Below are positions 17,989 through 29,860 of a stretch of DNA of 64,000 bases, piece by piece (the first letter of the stretch is position 1; each line of letters opens with the position of its first letter). A program made the position numbers and the translations under genes. The notes below the pieces were generated by a model, which worked only from the letters and a program-made list of their open reading frames with translations, had not been told where the DNA came from and searched no databases. This stretch comes from Asterias amurensis. Taxonomy: Eukaryota; Echinodermata; Asteroidea; Forcipulatida; Asteriidae. The stretch spans positions 13,382,261-13,446,260 of the forward strand of contig NC_092656.1 of NCBI RefSeq assembly GCF_032118995.1, in the 5' to 3' direction.

Positions 17989-19583
17989 TTTCCTTCATGC
18001 TACATGCCTGCTTTTCCGTCATATTCACGGCACACCTTTCTCTACAACAAACCCGGGTTGTTAGCTAGAGCGTAGAAACTCAAATTTCAGCGAATCAAAC
18101 TTTCCTTCAACTTCATTAGTCGTTGGGGTAAGTTGTTTTTAAGACTACCTAAAGGCACTTGACACCAATAGTAATTACTCAAATAATTGTTAGCATACAA
18201 ACTTGCTTGGTAACGAGGTATGGATAGCTGATGGTATAAAACAGCCCCCTCTGAAATAACGTATAGTTAGAGATGTCTTTCTCACTCAAAGACGTCAGGC
18301 CTGAAACCTTTTAGGGCTGAAAGTAACACATTATTGTGCAACTATAACATGGTGTTTTTCTTTCATCATTCTCGTGCAACTTTGATGACCAATTAATTAG
18401 TCAAATTTTTCACAGATTTATTTTTTTATGCATTATGTTTGGATCTATGAAATACTGGTCTTAGACAATATTGTCAAAAAAGTGTCCAGTGCCTTTAAAA
18501 TAAGCAGGTCCCCCCCCCGGGACGTTTTCCCTCCTTGTGATTTAGGGTAATGCAGTTTTTATTCTGAATTTCCTATTTCATTTTGACTGAATGTTGTAAC
18601 CAGTGATCCTTCCTTCTAAGCCGTTAATGTGAGCCCTCCATTCGGGTGTTGTCGCAGTGGAGAGCAATACATTTTCATTTGGGAGAGGGGAGAGGCAAGC
18701 GGGGCAATTTGGGGGTGCTGTTTCATAGTACATTTGGTTCAACCATGAAGGAATAAATTATCCCCCCATGGTTCAACGACTATTGTTCGGCTATGAATGG
18801 CGCGTAAAGCCCTTTTTTAATGTGAGGTTTACGCTCGCATACAGCACCATGTGTAAATCTTCTTTTGAGATAGAGCATATTATAGGATTGGTTCTGAAAA
18901 GAACCGATGGGACAGCTCTTTTGAGGTAGTGTTGTTTCTGCGAAAACCGACATTATTGAGATTTGCTGGCTGGTGCTACCGCAAATCTCGCGTGGTAGGC
19001 TAATAACTGATAACTACGCCTTTCTTTAGGGTGATGACGTTCAAACCAAGATAAAAATCCCAGTTTCGTGGCTCTGCTTAGCGATGCACAGATATCCCTG
19101 CTTCCGTAAGTGCAAATTCTGTGTTTAAAGTTAGCAGAGCCATGAACGTAGACTTGGTTCCAAGTCTTTGATCGTGGCTTTTTAGTCGTCCTGATAGCCG
19201 CTACAAACAGCGCCCTCTTGTGATCTTTCTTCGTTAAGTTAGGGCACGTGATAGCTAACATTGTAGGGGGCGTTTTTCTTGAATCAAGTCTACCATGAAC
19301 GGGGCCCTGCACTAAAAAAAAAAATGTTCAGGTTTCATCCAGGTCCCGTGTGACTTGACCCATTTCTGCGTCAGGTTGACCTGGAAACTGGTCGAGAAAT
19401 TGAACGGACCCGGATATCATTTTGACTAACTAGATATTTTTGACGAATTTCAAGTCATGCTGGCCCAGACATGGTGCATGCTCCATGGGATCCTCTGACC
19501 CGCTAGTTAGAGTGTGTTGTTGACATCTGATATTTTGAAAGGATGACGTAAATCTTCGTTGAAATGCAATAAGCGATCGTGAA
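17989..19583 (+). repeat. Segmental duplication, copy 2
   Basis: Second copy of 15510-16758, diverged by substitutions and indels. It contains an extra insert at about 19062-19315 (family E palindrome, itself with internal sequence) that copy 1 lacks, so that insertion is later than the duplication. Confidence 0.85.
18149..18498 (+). repeat. Family A MITE within duplication copy 2
   Basis: Ends AAAGGCACTTGACACC and TGTCCAGTGCCTTTAA. The left TTAA has decayed to CTAA. Confidence 0.75.
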
Positions 19584-20112
19584 GCGTGCACGTCTGAATT
19601 ACATGTTAAGCAGATTTAAGAACCCCCAGAGAATTTAGTGTAAGATTGTGCAGAACTTTTGTACCTATAAGGGTTTGTTGACTTCAAACTTGTTGCATTT
19701 TGGGTCATTGGGTCCTTAAAAAAAATGTCAGGTGTAGAGAATTATTTTTTAAGATTGGTGTTCGGACGTTTTATTTGGAAAAAAAATACACTGGTGTGGG
19801 GGTGTTTTGGCTCGGAGGGGGATTACTCGACGGACTCCCCATATTAAATTGAACAGAGAATTAAAGTTCAAGAGTCAATGAATGGTTTTCCCTTTACTGT
19901 AAAAAAAAACAAAAAAAACTATGAAAAGTATTTTTCGTGCATATTTTTAATTTAGCATTGCTGCACTGTATGCTATATAAAGGGGTATACCCTTTTATTC
20001 TATGTGTACAGCAGTGTACGAAGCCGGCTTGACACTCCCAGCTACGATAGTTCAAAATACATGTATACACATGCATTAAATAGGCATATACTTCTAACGA
20101 GTCAAGCTTTAA

Positions 20113-20834
20113 CCTAGCCTTGCTCAAGGCAGTCGCATTATTCGCTCTGAAAAGACGCAGCTGTAAACCCACCCGCCGTATACGCTGTGCATGGTGTGTG
20201 CGATCACACCGAATGACCCACCCGTATACACACTGTCACATCGCACGAATACTGTTCACACAAGCCATCGCACTCGTACACCACTAACCGCATGCGGAGG
20301 CCGTCAGGCCGACAGCCTTGTCGGATCTGTATCTTCCCGTTTTAATGTGTTGTATTGAAAAAATTCCAATAGTGGACGAAATTGGGGGGGGGGGGGGGGG
20401 CTCTAGGATATGCTAGTATGCAGCTCATGAATGTTTACATCGTTCGTCAGACAACACAGGATGTGAGGCAAATGAATTATTCATTTTGACGTCCAATCAC
20501 GCACTTCCCTTATCACGACCTTTGGACCCTATCATGCGTCCGTGGTGGTGGTGTGTGAGGTAAACATGTCTCGTCTTTCGCGGGCATTATGGTAATGAGC
20601 TGACCGTGGGAACTCTTCGCTTATTATAGTAATGAGGTCAGTGGCTTCAACACAGATCCTACAAGGCTGTCGGCCTGACGGCCTCCGCATGCGGATAGTG
20701 TACGGGGGCATCGTGTCGTGCGATGTTACGCACAGTGAATATGGGTGGGTTTTACGCACAGTGAATACGGGTGGGTTTTTATACAGCGGCGGTCTTTTTT
20801 CGGAGTGAATAATTCGACTGCCTTGAGCAAGGCC
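20113..20834. repeat. Large inverted repeat (fold-back element)
   Basis: The outer arm CCTTGCTCAAGGCAGTCG at about 20118 is inverted at 20816-20832. An inner arm pair, CCGCATGCGGAGGCCGTCAG at about 20287 and its inverse at about 20675-20697, brackets a spacer of about 335 bp that includes a 19-G run near 20384. No transposase is present. Confidence 0.75.
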
Positions 20835-21469
20835 ACACAGAATAATGTGCTTTCACATGCTTGGTGTCACCATGCCTGAAGCCTTTCTCGGATTCAAATT
20901 CTAGGGTTTAATTTGTTTACCCCATTTCTTTACTTCTAATGGACTACTTTCTTACAATGTGTTGTACAAATTAATGGGTATTCAGTGCTCCCTCCATTAC
21001 GAAAATAAGTTTAATGGTCACTAACTTTTGAAATAATCACAAAATATACCCTGTGGGCTTTTGAAGACGACGGAAGGACAGCTCTGTGCTAGAACCGAGG
21101 ACATCGACTCAAAAACAAGGATGTCTTCATGGTGCAGCCCCAACCACCGACAGCTCATGGGCAAAACAGGTCTTAAGATGACAAATCTTAATAATTTATA
21201 TCACCCTTGTGGAAACAGCATAATTATTATTCAGTAACCGTGTGGTCAGCAAGTCTCATGAGCTCTTGTGGCGGGAACGTTTTGTGGGCAATTTAGGTAG
21301 GGTTTTGAAGGTACCATTAGATATTGTTTGAAAATGACTGAAAAACGAATTTCAGTTTTTAAATTCAACATTTTAGATAGGCCCCAATGGTAAAAAATAG
21401 TTGAAGTTTTGTTTGGCATTTTCCTATTCTGTTTTAATCACAAAGTTGCATTTTGTTTATGTAGTTCAT

Positions 21470-21846
21470 TTAAAGACAACGGACACTATTGGTAATTGTC
21501 AAAGACTAAAGTCTGCTCACTTGGTGTATCTCAACATAATATGCATTAAATGACAAACCTGTGAAAATTTTAGCTCGATTGGTCGTCGAAGTTGCAAGAT
21601 AAATACGAAAGAAAAAACACCCTTGTCACACGAAGTTGTGTGCTTTTAAATGCTTGATTTCGAGACCTCAAATTCTAAACTTGAGGTCTCGAAATCAAAT
21701 TTGTGGAAAATTACTTCTTTCTCGAAAACTACTTCACTTCAGAGGGAGCCATTTCTCACAACAGCCTCTCCCTATACTCTTTACCAAGTGAGGTTTTATG
21801 CTAACAATTACTTTGAGTAATTACCAATAGTGTCCACTGCCTTTAA
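21470..21846 (-). repeat. Family A MITE, full length, inverted
   Basis: TTAA lies at 21470-21473 and 21843-21846. Contains the family's diagnostic hairpin: the CGAGACCTCAAATTC and TTGAGGTCTCGAAATCAA pair. Confidence 0.85.
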
Positions 21847-22297
21847 ACGAATTTAAAGTCATTGGGCAGTTATCGGAGTAAACATAATTTCATGGCCTAA
21901 ATGCAGGTCTAACGTTGCAAAATAGACTGAAATCAAGTCCTTGATTCTTGCCCCCCTCCCCCCAATAGAGGGTGTTTTTGTCAAGTCGGCTATTAGAGGG
22001 AATCAAATAAAGACCTTGATTTGACGCTTTAATTTTAGGTCTTGATTGTAAAACCTTTACTTCTCCGCCTGGATCTACAATACCCAAGAAGAAAACTGAA
22101 TTCGTTGGATGTTTGGGGAGTCGATGCCGTGACTGGTTGGATGGTGCAACTACAGTTGCTCCGCAAGTTTGCGAGCCACATTTTCTTTTTTTGGCTACAC
22201 AAGCCAAAATTTGAAGTCGCTTTTGTTTTTGTCTCTATTGCTCGACCCCAATCCCCAGATGTTCCACGAACCCTGGGCCCAATTTCACAGTGTGCTA

Positions 22298-22520
22298 CTT
22301 TATGGCACTGGACACCTTTTGTAATTGTCAAAGACCAGTATTCTCACCTGGTGTGTCCCAAGTTATGCAGAAAATAACAAACCTGTGAAAACTTGGACTC
22401 AATTGGTCGTAAGTTGCGAGAGAATGGAAGAAAAAAAAACGTTTAAACGTCATTGTTCAAAAGGATTTGAGGCACCGATGTGAAAATTTATGAAAGTTTT
22501 CTCGAAAAATCACACAATAT
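22298..22520 (-). repeat. Family A MITE fragment, inverted
   Basis: Begins GGCACTGGACACC and continues TAATTGTCAAAGACCAGTAT and AACAAACCTGTGAAAACTTG, then degenerates. A stub of a GGGCCCAATTTC repeat lies just upstream at 22275. Confidence 0.65.
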
Positions 22521-22897
22521 TTACGGTAAATAAACCATCACTGTGTTTATTTTTATGAGATTTGTGATTGATTTATGACTTCGCGTCAAATTTTTACACA
22601 TTTTGATTAATGCCCAAGGGAGGGGGAGTACTCCAGGGTCAATATTAGATCAACAGTAATAACTCAAACTGGCCTTATACCAAAAACGATTGCGTGCAGA
22701 AATTAATCCCAATTGAATGCAAGTGTTGAAGGACACAGCACCTCCCCAAACCCAAAATCATTCTGTGGGATTGCTAAGTGTGCAGTGGTCCGTACACATT
22801 ATTACATGTGAACTTGTGCCCTTTTCTTTCATCTTATGGCATAATGCAAATCTGTGCCATTGTAGATCATGTGAATGAAATTCGTTCAGATCGGATC

Positions 22898-23045
22898 GCA
22901 ACAACAACACCAACAACGACAACGACAACGACCATGACAACGACAACGACAACGACAACGACAACATCAACAACAACAACAACAACTCCCACTGTAACAA
23001 CAACATCAACAACGACAACAACAACATCAACAACAACACCCATGG
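22898..23045 (+). repeat. ACAACG/ACAACA trinucleotide-type microsatellite
   Basis: About 145 bp of ACN repeats. The plus frame reads as poly-Thr and the minus frame as Leu/Ser-rich, so short reading frames here are repeat artefacts. Confidence 0.9.
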
Positions 23046-23385
23046 TGTCAGTTAAAAATGTGCAGAGTGTCCAGAGAGAGCGGTGCTTCGGGAGCGCGGT
23101 CCCATCCTACGTTGTTTTCATGCACTGTCTCCATCCACCTACAATTTGCCCAATTCCAACCTCACGTTTTACCTGATAGTCTTGGCACAAACCACTCACA
23201 ACGTGTGTATGTATTGACTGTATTTAGGCCTTCTGGTTTCATAGTTTTACTAACTCAACATTAAAAGAGCGTCTAACACCAAGTAAAACCCGATTGACAA
23301 AAATGGATAACCCAAACCATTGCACACACAAGGCAGATGTGCACATAAATTTTATTGTGACCCTGCTCAAGAACAACGGTCGTGT

Positions 23386-24288
23386 AAAGGCCTTTTCACA
23401 CGAGGAAAATAAGCAGGGGGTCCTTGGTCTTAAGAACACAACGTTGTTTAATCCACATCGTGTGAAAGGTACCTCTGCTTAAATAGGCACGGGTCCCTGG
23501 TCTTTTTAAGACCAAGGTCCAGACCTCCATCTTAAAAACACAACGTTGTGAAAATTATACCACGATCGTCCGTGTGTGCTGTGTGAATGGACATTGCATC
23601 AAGATGTTCGACCCCGTTATATGATAACGTTAAACCTTTGAGCGTGTTTATGAGAACGTGTGTGCACGACTCCTTCAAGAGAGCAAGTTTTCAATGTTTT
23701 ATGAGCATGAGATCGTGAGATATGTTTTAAAAAGTTCACTCTCGAAAATCAATTAGATTTTCCCTAAAACCGTTACATGTTTTTAAAATGAAATTCCAGC
23801 ATAGTTCTAGGAGTAGGCCTACGTAGCATTCGTTCGATAAGTTTCATGATCGAGCATAGAACGACACGGATTTATAAAAAAAACTTCAGTGGGCAACCAA
23901 ATGTGTGCCAGATTTATGACAACATTCATCGGTAAGAATATGCACTCCCAAGTTTATTTTCTGTCGTTGGAATTTGGTGGTCGGAGCATGAGTGAATGTT
24001 TCGAGCAACACAACTACTCATTCTTCGTTCAAAACAAAATCTTTTTGCCGATTCACGACAGTGCAGGAAAATGATTGGTACATACGTTGGTGATGCGGAT
24101 ATCAGTGAAATGGACAAGAAAACAATGTTGACCTTTAGCACCACAAAAGACGAAGTTCTGAGACATGGGACGTTGGTTTCTGCGCCGTGTGAAAGGTCCT
24201 GTTTGAGTTTGACCAACGTCTTTGGTCAAGACAACTGGCACCGGAGACCAAGGACCCTAGTTTGACTTTGTCGTGTGAAAAGGGCTTT
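23386..24288. repeat. Fold-back element, ~0.9 kb, with GGCCTTTTCACACG ends
   Basis: AAAGGCCTTTTCACACGAGG and GGGTCCTTGGTCTTA on the left are inverted as AGACCAAGGACCCTAG and CGTGTGAAAAGGGCTTT on the right. The interior has no recognised protein. Confidence 0.7.
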
Positions 24289-24289
24289 A

Positions 24290-25085
24290 GTCTGTCTTTT
24301 CAGCAGTACAAAATTACATTACCGATTTCTATTTGCCCCCCCCCCCCTCCACCTGGATTCAAATTGCCTCTCCCAAACCCCATATTAACAGGTTTGGTGC
24401 TCTGCTCCATTCTAAGAACACAATTATGTCACAGTTTGTAGGAAGGGCACCAGCTCACGTGTCGAGCACCAAAATTAATGCACTCTTTGACATCTACAAC
24501 CAGACATACAAAAAAAACCTGGTTTAATGGCCTCTTATTGCACAGATTATAAAAGGTTACGGATCGTTTCTACTGCCTATCATTCTGATTGAACATTCCT
24601 CAGCAGTCGACATCCCTGGATATTATTCAAACGGACGTTTTTTTTGTGACAATCAGATGCTATTTTCCCATCTACTTTTTTTCATAGCATGGAGATCACA
24701 AACAATATCATTCAGTACCTTGACATGTCCTTTCAAGTCAATACCGATGGGACTAACGTAATTCACGCTTTGCGCATTGTATAGCCCCTCGACAGAAGTA
24801 AACAAACTCCATGAATCTATTTAAAAAAAAAAAAGAAGTTTCGTTGGTTATGTACTTTTCAATCTATTAATGGTTTTGTACTTGTCATTTTAAAGAGAAC
24901 TTACTAGTTGGTTTTTACTTTGATTCTACTATCCACACAATTCTTAATTATAACATAAGCGCTGCATTTTCAATTATCAAATAATGCAGCTGTTGGTGAA
25001 ACCGTTTGAGCTCTTTCATTGTTATTATGTTTATGGTTAAAAAAAATTTTTTATCGATATCTAATCGATAATCTCATACAGCTGC
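24290..25085. other. Intergenic, no gene recognised
   Basis: Contains a C run near 24340 and A/T-rich tracts. No motif-bearing frame or repeat family was recognised. Confidence 0.4.
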
Positions 25086-25421
25086 TTAAAGGCACTGGAC
25101 AATATTGGTAATCTCTCAAAATAGTTGTCAGCATAAAAACTCATTTAATAGTAACGAGCATTTGAGAGCAGATGATAGATAACACATTGTGACAAACGTC
25201 TTCGTCTGTAGTTTTTGAGAAAGAGGTAATTTAACACTTTCTATGCATTTGGAAGCACACAAATTAATTTGTGCAATGATGATGTTTTTCTTTCATATTC
25301 TTTTGCACTTTCAATGACCAATTCAGTATACGTTTTCGCAGATGTGTGTTTTATGCATGTTTTGATACACAGTAAGAATAACGGTCGTTGACAATAATTT
25401 CCAAAAGTGGCTAATGACTTA
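25086..25421 (+). repeat. Family A MITE, diverged
   Basis: TTAA at 25086-25089 is followed by AGGCACTGGACAATATTGGT. The right end is degraded (CCAAAAGTGGCTAATGACTT). Confidence 0.75.
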
Positions 25422-25467
25422 CAACACACAAAGCTATAGCGTGTCTTTAGAACGAGCCGTTTGTAGT

Positions 25468-25682
25468 TCATCAGACCCAAGCTGCGCTGTTGTCAGCAGC
25501 AAATTGTGGGTTCGAATCCCGGTAATGACAACTTGTGCCCTTGATCAAAGCACGTTACAATAACTGCTTCGTAAAAGGTTAGAGGTATGCATTAGAACTC
25601 TAACCAACTACTAATGAATGATACCCAATGCCTACATCCTCTTGGATACTGCGAAAGGGGTAACCCTGTTTCCGCCCCGTGC
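25468..25682 (+). repeat. tRNA-derived SINE
   Basis: GGGTTCGAATCCCGG (B box) at about 25508 is followed by a family tail resembling the 1687 SINE (TGTGCCCTTGATCAAAGCAC, AACTGCTTCGT, a TACTGCGAAAGGGGTAACCC end). Confidence 0.65.
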
Positions 25683-25686
25683 TCCA

Positions 25687-25905
25687 GGGGTGGATTTCAC
25701 AAAGGTAGTCCTAACTTAGGACAAGTCCTAGGCAATGCTAAGCGATAGGACCAGTCCTAAGTTACGATGAGTTACTGGTCCAGTCCTAAGTTAGGATGAG
25801 TTACTGGTCCTAACTTAGGACCAGTCCTATCTCTTAGCATTGCCTAGGACTAGTCCTAAGTTAGGACTAGTCCTAAGTTAGGACTATCTTTGTGAAATCC
25901 ACCCC
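25687..25905. repeat. Palindromic MITE built from GTCCTAACTTAGGAC units
   Basis: GGGGTGGATTTCACAAAG at the left is inverted as CTTTGTGAAATCCACCCC at the right. The interior alternates self-complementary GTCCTAACTTAGGAC and ACTAGTCCTA words, so it can fold into a long hairpin. Confidence 0.85.
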
Positions 25906-25939
25906 AGGAGTGGTGGCAATGTTCCCCTAAGACAGATCT

Positions 25940-26074
25940 GGGGTCGATTTCACAGAGTCCTAACTTAGGACTAGTCCTATAAGATATACAAATTGCATGG
26001 ATAGTCCTAAGTTAGGACGAGTAGCTGGTCCTAACTCGAGATAAGACGAGTCCTAACTCTTTGTGAAATCCACC
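25940..26074. repeat. Second TCCTAACTTAGGA palindromic MITE, shorter
   Basis: GGGTCGATTTCACAGAGTCC at the left and CTCTTTGTGAAATCCACC at the right; same family as 25687-25905, 35 bp away. Confidence 0.8.
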
Positions 26075-26407
26075 TCTGGTTCGACAGCCCAAATCAGTTA
26101 GAGTGTAGCCCTTTAGCTAAGCACAACACCATTATGCGAACAGCCAAAATACCACATCACATTCACAATCTTTGTCTGGTATCCTGCAAATAATTGCGTA
26201 AACTTTAGCCACTTATAGGCAGTTCTAAGAACTTAGGCCAAGGCCCCTGTCAAACATTTCATAAGTCATTTGCTGTGGAGCCTTGTAATTTTTATGCATA
26301 GGTTCACAATTTTTTTTAGATTGTTTGCATAACACAGTTTTGGCTCTACAACTTGAACTGCTATTGGCCCTTTAATCACACAGAACGGACCAGCGGAAAC
26401 CCACTCG

Positions 26408-27225
26408 CTTTGCTATGGTGGCCCCGAAGGGACATCGCATAACGCAAACGTGTGCGCACACGTATGCAATGTCGTGAAACAAATCGCGAATATATGCGCA
26501 CACGTATGCAATATCGTGAAACAATTCGCGAATATGTGCGCACACGTATGCAATGTCGTGAAACAATTCGCGAATATGTGCGCACACGTATGCAATGTCG
26601 TGAAACAAATCGCGAATATGTGCGCACACGTATGCAATTTCGTGAACCAAATCGTGAATATGTGCGCACACGAGTGCGATTTGTTTTGCAATGTCGTGAA
26701 TTTTATTGCATACCATGTTGCATACCATTAGGATGATGTCATAGTTGTGGATAATTTGTTACCGATCTAGGGAGTACTGTGGCGCTACAGCAGGCTCCCT
26801 CTGTAAAGCATGTGTATACCCAGGAAATTGGCCCCAGGTCAAGGACGACCACACGCCTCGCTTGCCTCACAACAAAGACTACTGCTGCAATGACTACCGC
26901 TTATCTCACTGTTGGAAAGAAACCCCCCAGATCATTAGACATTTTATTCAAAGGTATGCAACATGGTATGCAATAAAATTCACGACATCGCACATAATAT
27001 TCGCAGACGTGTGCGCACATATTCGCGAATTGTTTCACGACATTGCATACGTGTGCGCACATATTTGCGAATTGTTTCACGACATTGCATACGTGTGCGC
27101 ACATATTCGCGAATTGTTTCACGACATTGCATTCGTGTGCGCACATATTTGCGAATTGTTTCACGACATTGCATACGTATGCGCACACGTTTGCGATATG
27201 CAATGTCCCTTCAGGGCCACCATAC
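26408..27225. mobile_element. Fold-back element with 41-bp tandem-repeat arms
   Basis: The left arm has about six copies of a ~41-bp unit (GCGCACACGTATGCAATGTC, then GTGAAACAATTCGCGAATAT). The right arm, 26990-27200, has about five inverted copies. The arms are capped by TATGGTGGCCCCGAAGGGAC and its inverse, and include GGTATGCAACATGGTATGCA-type inner ends at 26700-26727/26950-26975. The ~222-bp centre lacks a transposase. All long frames across the arms are repeats, not genes. No clean target duplication was found. Confidence 0.85.
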
Positions 27226-27647
27226 TCTGCTATGTGTTAAAATCACTGCTCGATCCCCCATAGAGCACACACTGGTCTGGCTTGCCGTTGCACCGGACGT
27301 AGAGAGATCTTGCTGTTCAGACAGAGTTTCCTGTGCAGTGAGGGCACTACACCACTCATTGGACCACTTGTGGTAAAGTAAGTCGTAGTATAGGCCTAAC
27401 GTTTTCCTGAAGCACTCGTATGTTTGAGATGTTCGAAGTGAGATATAGATTGACAGACAGAAAGACAGACAAACAGAGACATATTACGACTTTATTGCAC
27501 ACTCACTGTGGGAAAATAAACACGGCCATGACAATGATTTGTTTACGCTGCGACAATATATGAACGATCGGTAACAAAATGATACAAATTTAAAAATTGC
27601 ATCACAATAAAAAAATTGTTCTCATTTGTATATCATTGCACATAAAA

Positions 27648-28037
27648 TTAAAGGCAGTGGACACTATTGGTAATTACTCAAAATAATTATTAGGATAAAA
27701 CCTTACTTGGTAACGAGCAATGGGGAGATGTTGATAGTATAACACATTGTGAGAAACGGCTCCCTCTGAAGTAACGTAGTTTTCGAGAAAGAAGTAATTT
27801 TCAACGAATTTGATTTTGAGACCTCAGATTTAAATTTAAGGCCTCGAAATCAAGCATCAGAAAGCACACAACTTCGTGTGATACAAGGGTGCTTTTACTC
27901 CTCCATTATTTTCTCGCAACTTCGACGACCAATTGAGTTCAAATTTGCACAGGTTTGTAATTGTATGCATAATGTTGAGATACACCAAGAGAGAAGACTG
28001 GTCTTTGACAACTATCAAAGGTGTCCAGTGTCTTTAA
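27648..28037 (+). repeat. Family A MITE, full-length reference copy
   Basis: TTAA lies at 27648-27651 and 28034-28037. Ends AGGCAGTGGACACTATTGGT and its inverse, central DCGAGACCTC hairpin, 390 bp. It was used as the reference for the other copies. Confidence 0.9.
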
Positions 28038-28186
28038 TACAATTTCGGATTCCTCGCTTAATTGTTGAGATGTTTCATTTTGGTTTTCATCAGCTGTAGG
28101 CTTTAACGAATCGCACAACACTATTTGAAGGGGTCATTTTTAGTGTAGGTGCTCGTCGGAAACCGTTTGATGTTGGCATTCAAACC

Positions 28187-28345
28187 ACCGGATGGCCGAG
28201 TTAGCATCAGTGGTATAACTTTCCTCGCCTTCCACGTCTAGGGCCCTGGTTCGAACCCCAACGGGGCACGATCTGGATTCTGTTGTCAGTCCCTGTATGA
28301 TTGCCCGCGTTTTCTTTGGAATTAAATCTTCGGGGTAATTTGCGC
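28187..28345 (+). repeat. tRNA-derived SINE head
   Basis: GATGGCCGAGTTAGCATCAG (A-box-like) and GGTTCGAACCCCAACGGGG (B box) are spaced as in a tRNA with a long variable region. The 3' part (GATCTGGATTCTGTTGTCAG) is not tRNA-like. Confidence 0.65.
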
Positions 28346-28802
28346 CAACATCTAAAACCGAAACTTCAATCCTTGTTTTCTCTACATTTGGGTTCTTGAT
28401 ATCTCGGAAAAGCCAACTTAATCATACGATTAAGTTTGCTTTTCCGTGAGTCCTTAGCTTCACCACCAGAATAAATGAAACGAAATAAAACCACCTTAAT
28501 TACAACTTGATAATCCACATTGTTGTGCAAACACTGATATCATAAAACAATGAATGTTACAAAAACCGTAATAAATCAAAGTTCTTTCCTGCCGGGGGGG
28601 GGGGGGGGGGGGTTTACAGCTTTGATTTTTTGACGTCTAACACAGGTTGTATACAACATTGGTAGGAATGTAAATATGTAATACTAAATTTTCACATTTT
28701 CCACATAATACATGATAAAAATCTTTCTTTCCGGATGGTCATAGTGGAAAACGCCCTTGAAATAATTTTGAGTGAAAATTTCGATGTTTGAAAACAGTTT
28801 TT

Positions 28803-29202
28803 TTAAGGCAGTGGACACTATTGGTAATTACTCAACATAATTATTATCACAAAACTTTACTTAGTAATGAGTAATGGGGAGAGGTTGATGTAAAACAAAA
28901 GCAAAAAACAGTGTGAGAAACGGCTCCCTCTGAAGTGACGTGTAGTTTTCGAAAAAGAAGTAATTTTCCGCGAATTTGATTTCGAGACCTCAGATTTAGA
29001 ATTTGAGGTCTCGAAATCAAGCATCTGAAAGCACACAACTTCGTGTTACACGTTTTTTTTTCCTTTCCATATTTTCTCGCAACTTCGACGACCAATAATT
29101 GAGCTGAAATGTTCACAGGTTTGTTATTTTATGCATATGTTGAGAAACACCGAGTGAGAAGATTGGTCTTTGACAATTACCAATAGTGTCCACAGTCTTG
29201 AA
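28803..29202 (+). repeat. Family A MITE
   Basis: TTAA at 28803-28806; the right end is mutated (CCACAGTCTTGAA). A G run precedes it at 28594-28612. Confidence 0.85.
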
Positions 29203-29564
29203 GCTTGTTGTTTCGTGCCTCCGTTTAGTCACACAAGTGCGGATTATAGATTTTACAGATACACAAATGTTGTCCGGTGCTATAGTTTTAAACTTTTTTA
29301 GTAAGCCAACCCTTACATGAAAGTAGAGTGAATTATAATAGAAAACATTAGAAGGTTTTCTGATTGTAAATGATTGTTGTCTCTTTGTAATATGTAGTTT
29401 ACCTTGGTTTGGCCATCTTGCTTTGCTTCCATAAGACACTTTTATAGTGCACCCAAACCGAGGGTACAAGGGAAATGCAGTCTGGTTTCTTTCATGTGAG
29501 AATTAGAACTTCCACTGGCACTGTTGAATGACACAGAATAAAGGTCTATATACCACTGCAGTAT

Positions 29565-29860
29565 TTAAAGGCGCTAGACACTATTGTTAACTACTCAAAA
29601 TAGTTGGTAAAACTTGATAACGAGCAATGGAGAGCTGCTGATAGTATAAAACTATGTGAGAAACGAAGTAACGTAGATTTTGAGAAAGAAGTAATTTCTC
29701 ATTAAAATATTTAACTTGATTTCGAGACCTTAGCTGCTGAGGTCACGACTTCAAGCATCTGAAAGCACACAACTTGTGCGACAAGGGTGATTTTTGTTCT
29801 AACATTTTTATTCTCTCGCAACTTCGACGACAATTGAGTTCAAATTTCACAATCTTTATA
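29565..29860 (+). repeat. Family A MITE, 3' truncated
   Basis: TTAA at 29565-29568, AGGCGCTAGACACTATTGTT start, recognisable to about 29856 (TTGAGTTCAAATTTCACAAT). Confidence 0.75.

Noticed and set aside
21890..22377. Overlapping ~100-codon frames on both strands
   Set aside because: Part overlaps family A and GGGCCCAATTTC repeat fragments and no domain is visible.
22758..23176. Thr-rich (plus) and Leu/Ser-rich (minus) frames
   Set aside because: Produced by an ACAACG/ACAACA microsatellite.
25687..27225. Possible CRISPR-like array
   Set aside because: Units are directly adjacent or palindromic without unique spacers, in a eukaryotic intergenic region.
26372..27376. Several 90-170 codon frames on both strands with repeated CAHIRELFHDIAYV-like or RTRMQCRETI-like units
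   Set aside because: They follow the 41-bp tandem repeat in all frames and on both strands. The unit is the arm of a fold-back element, not a repeat protein.
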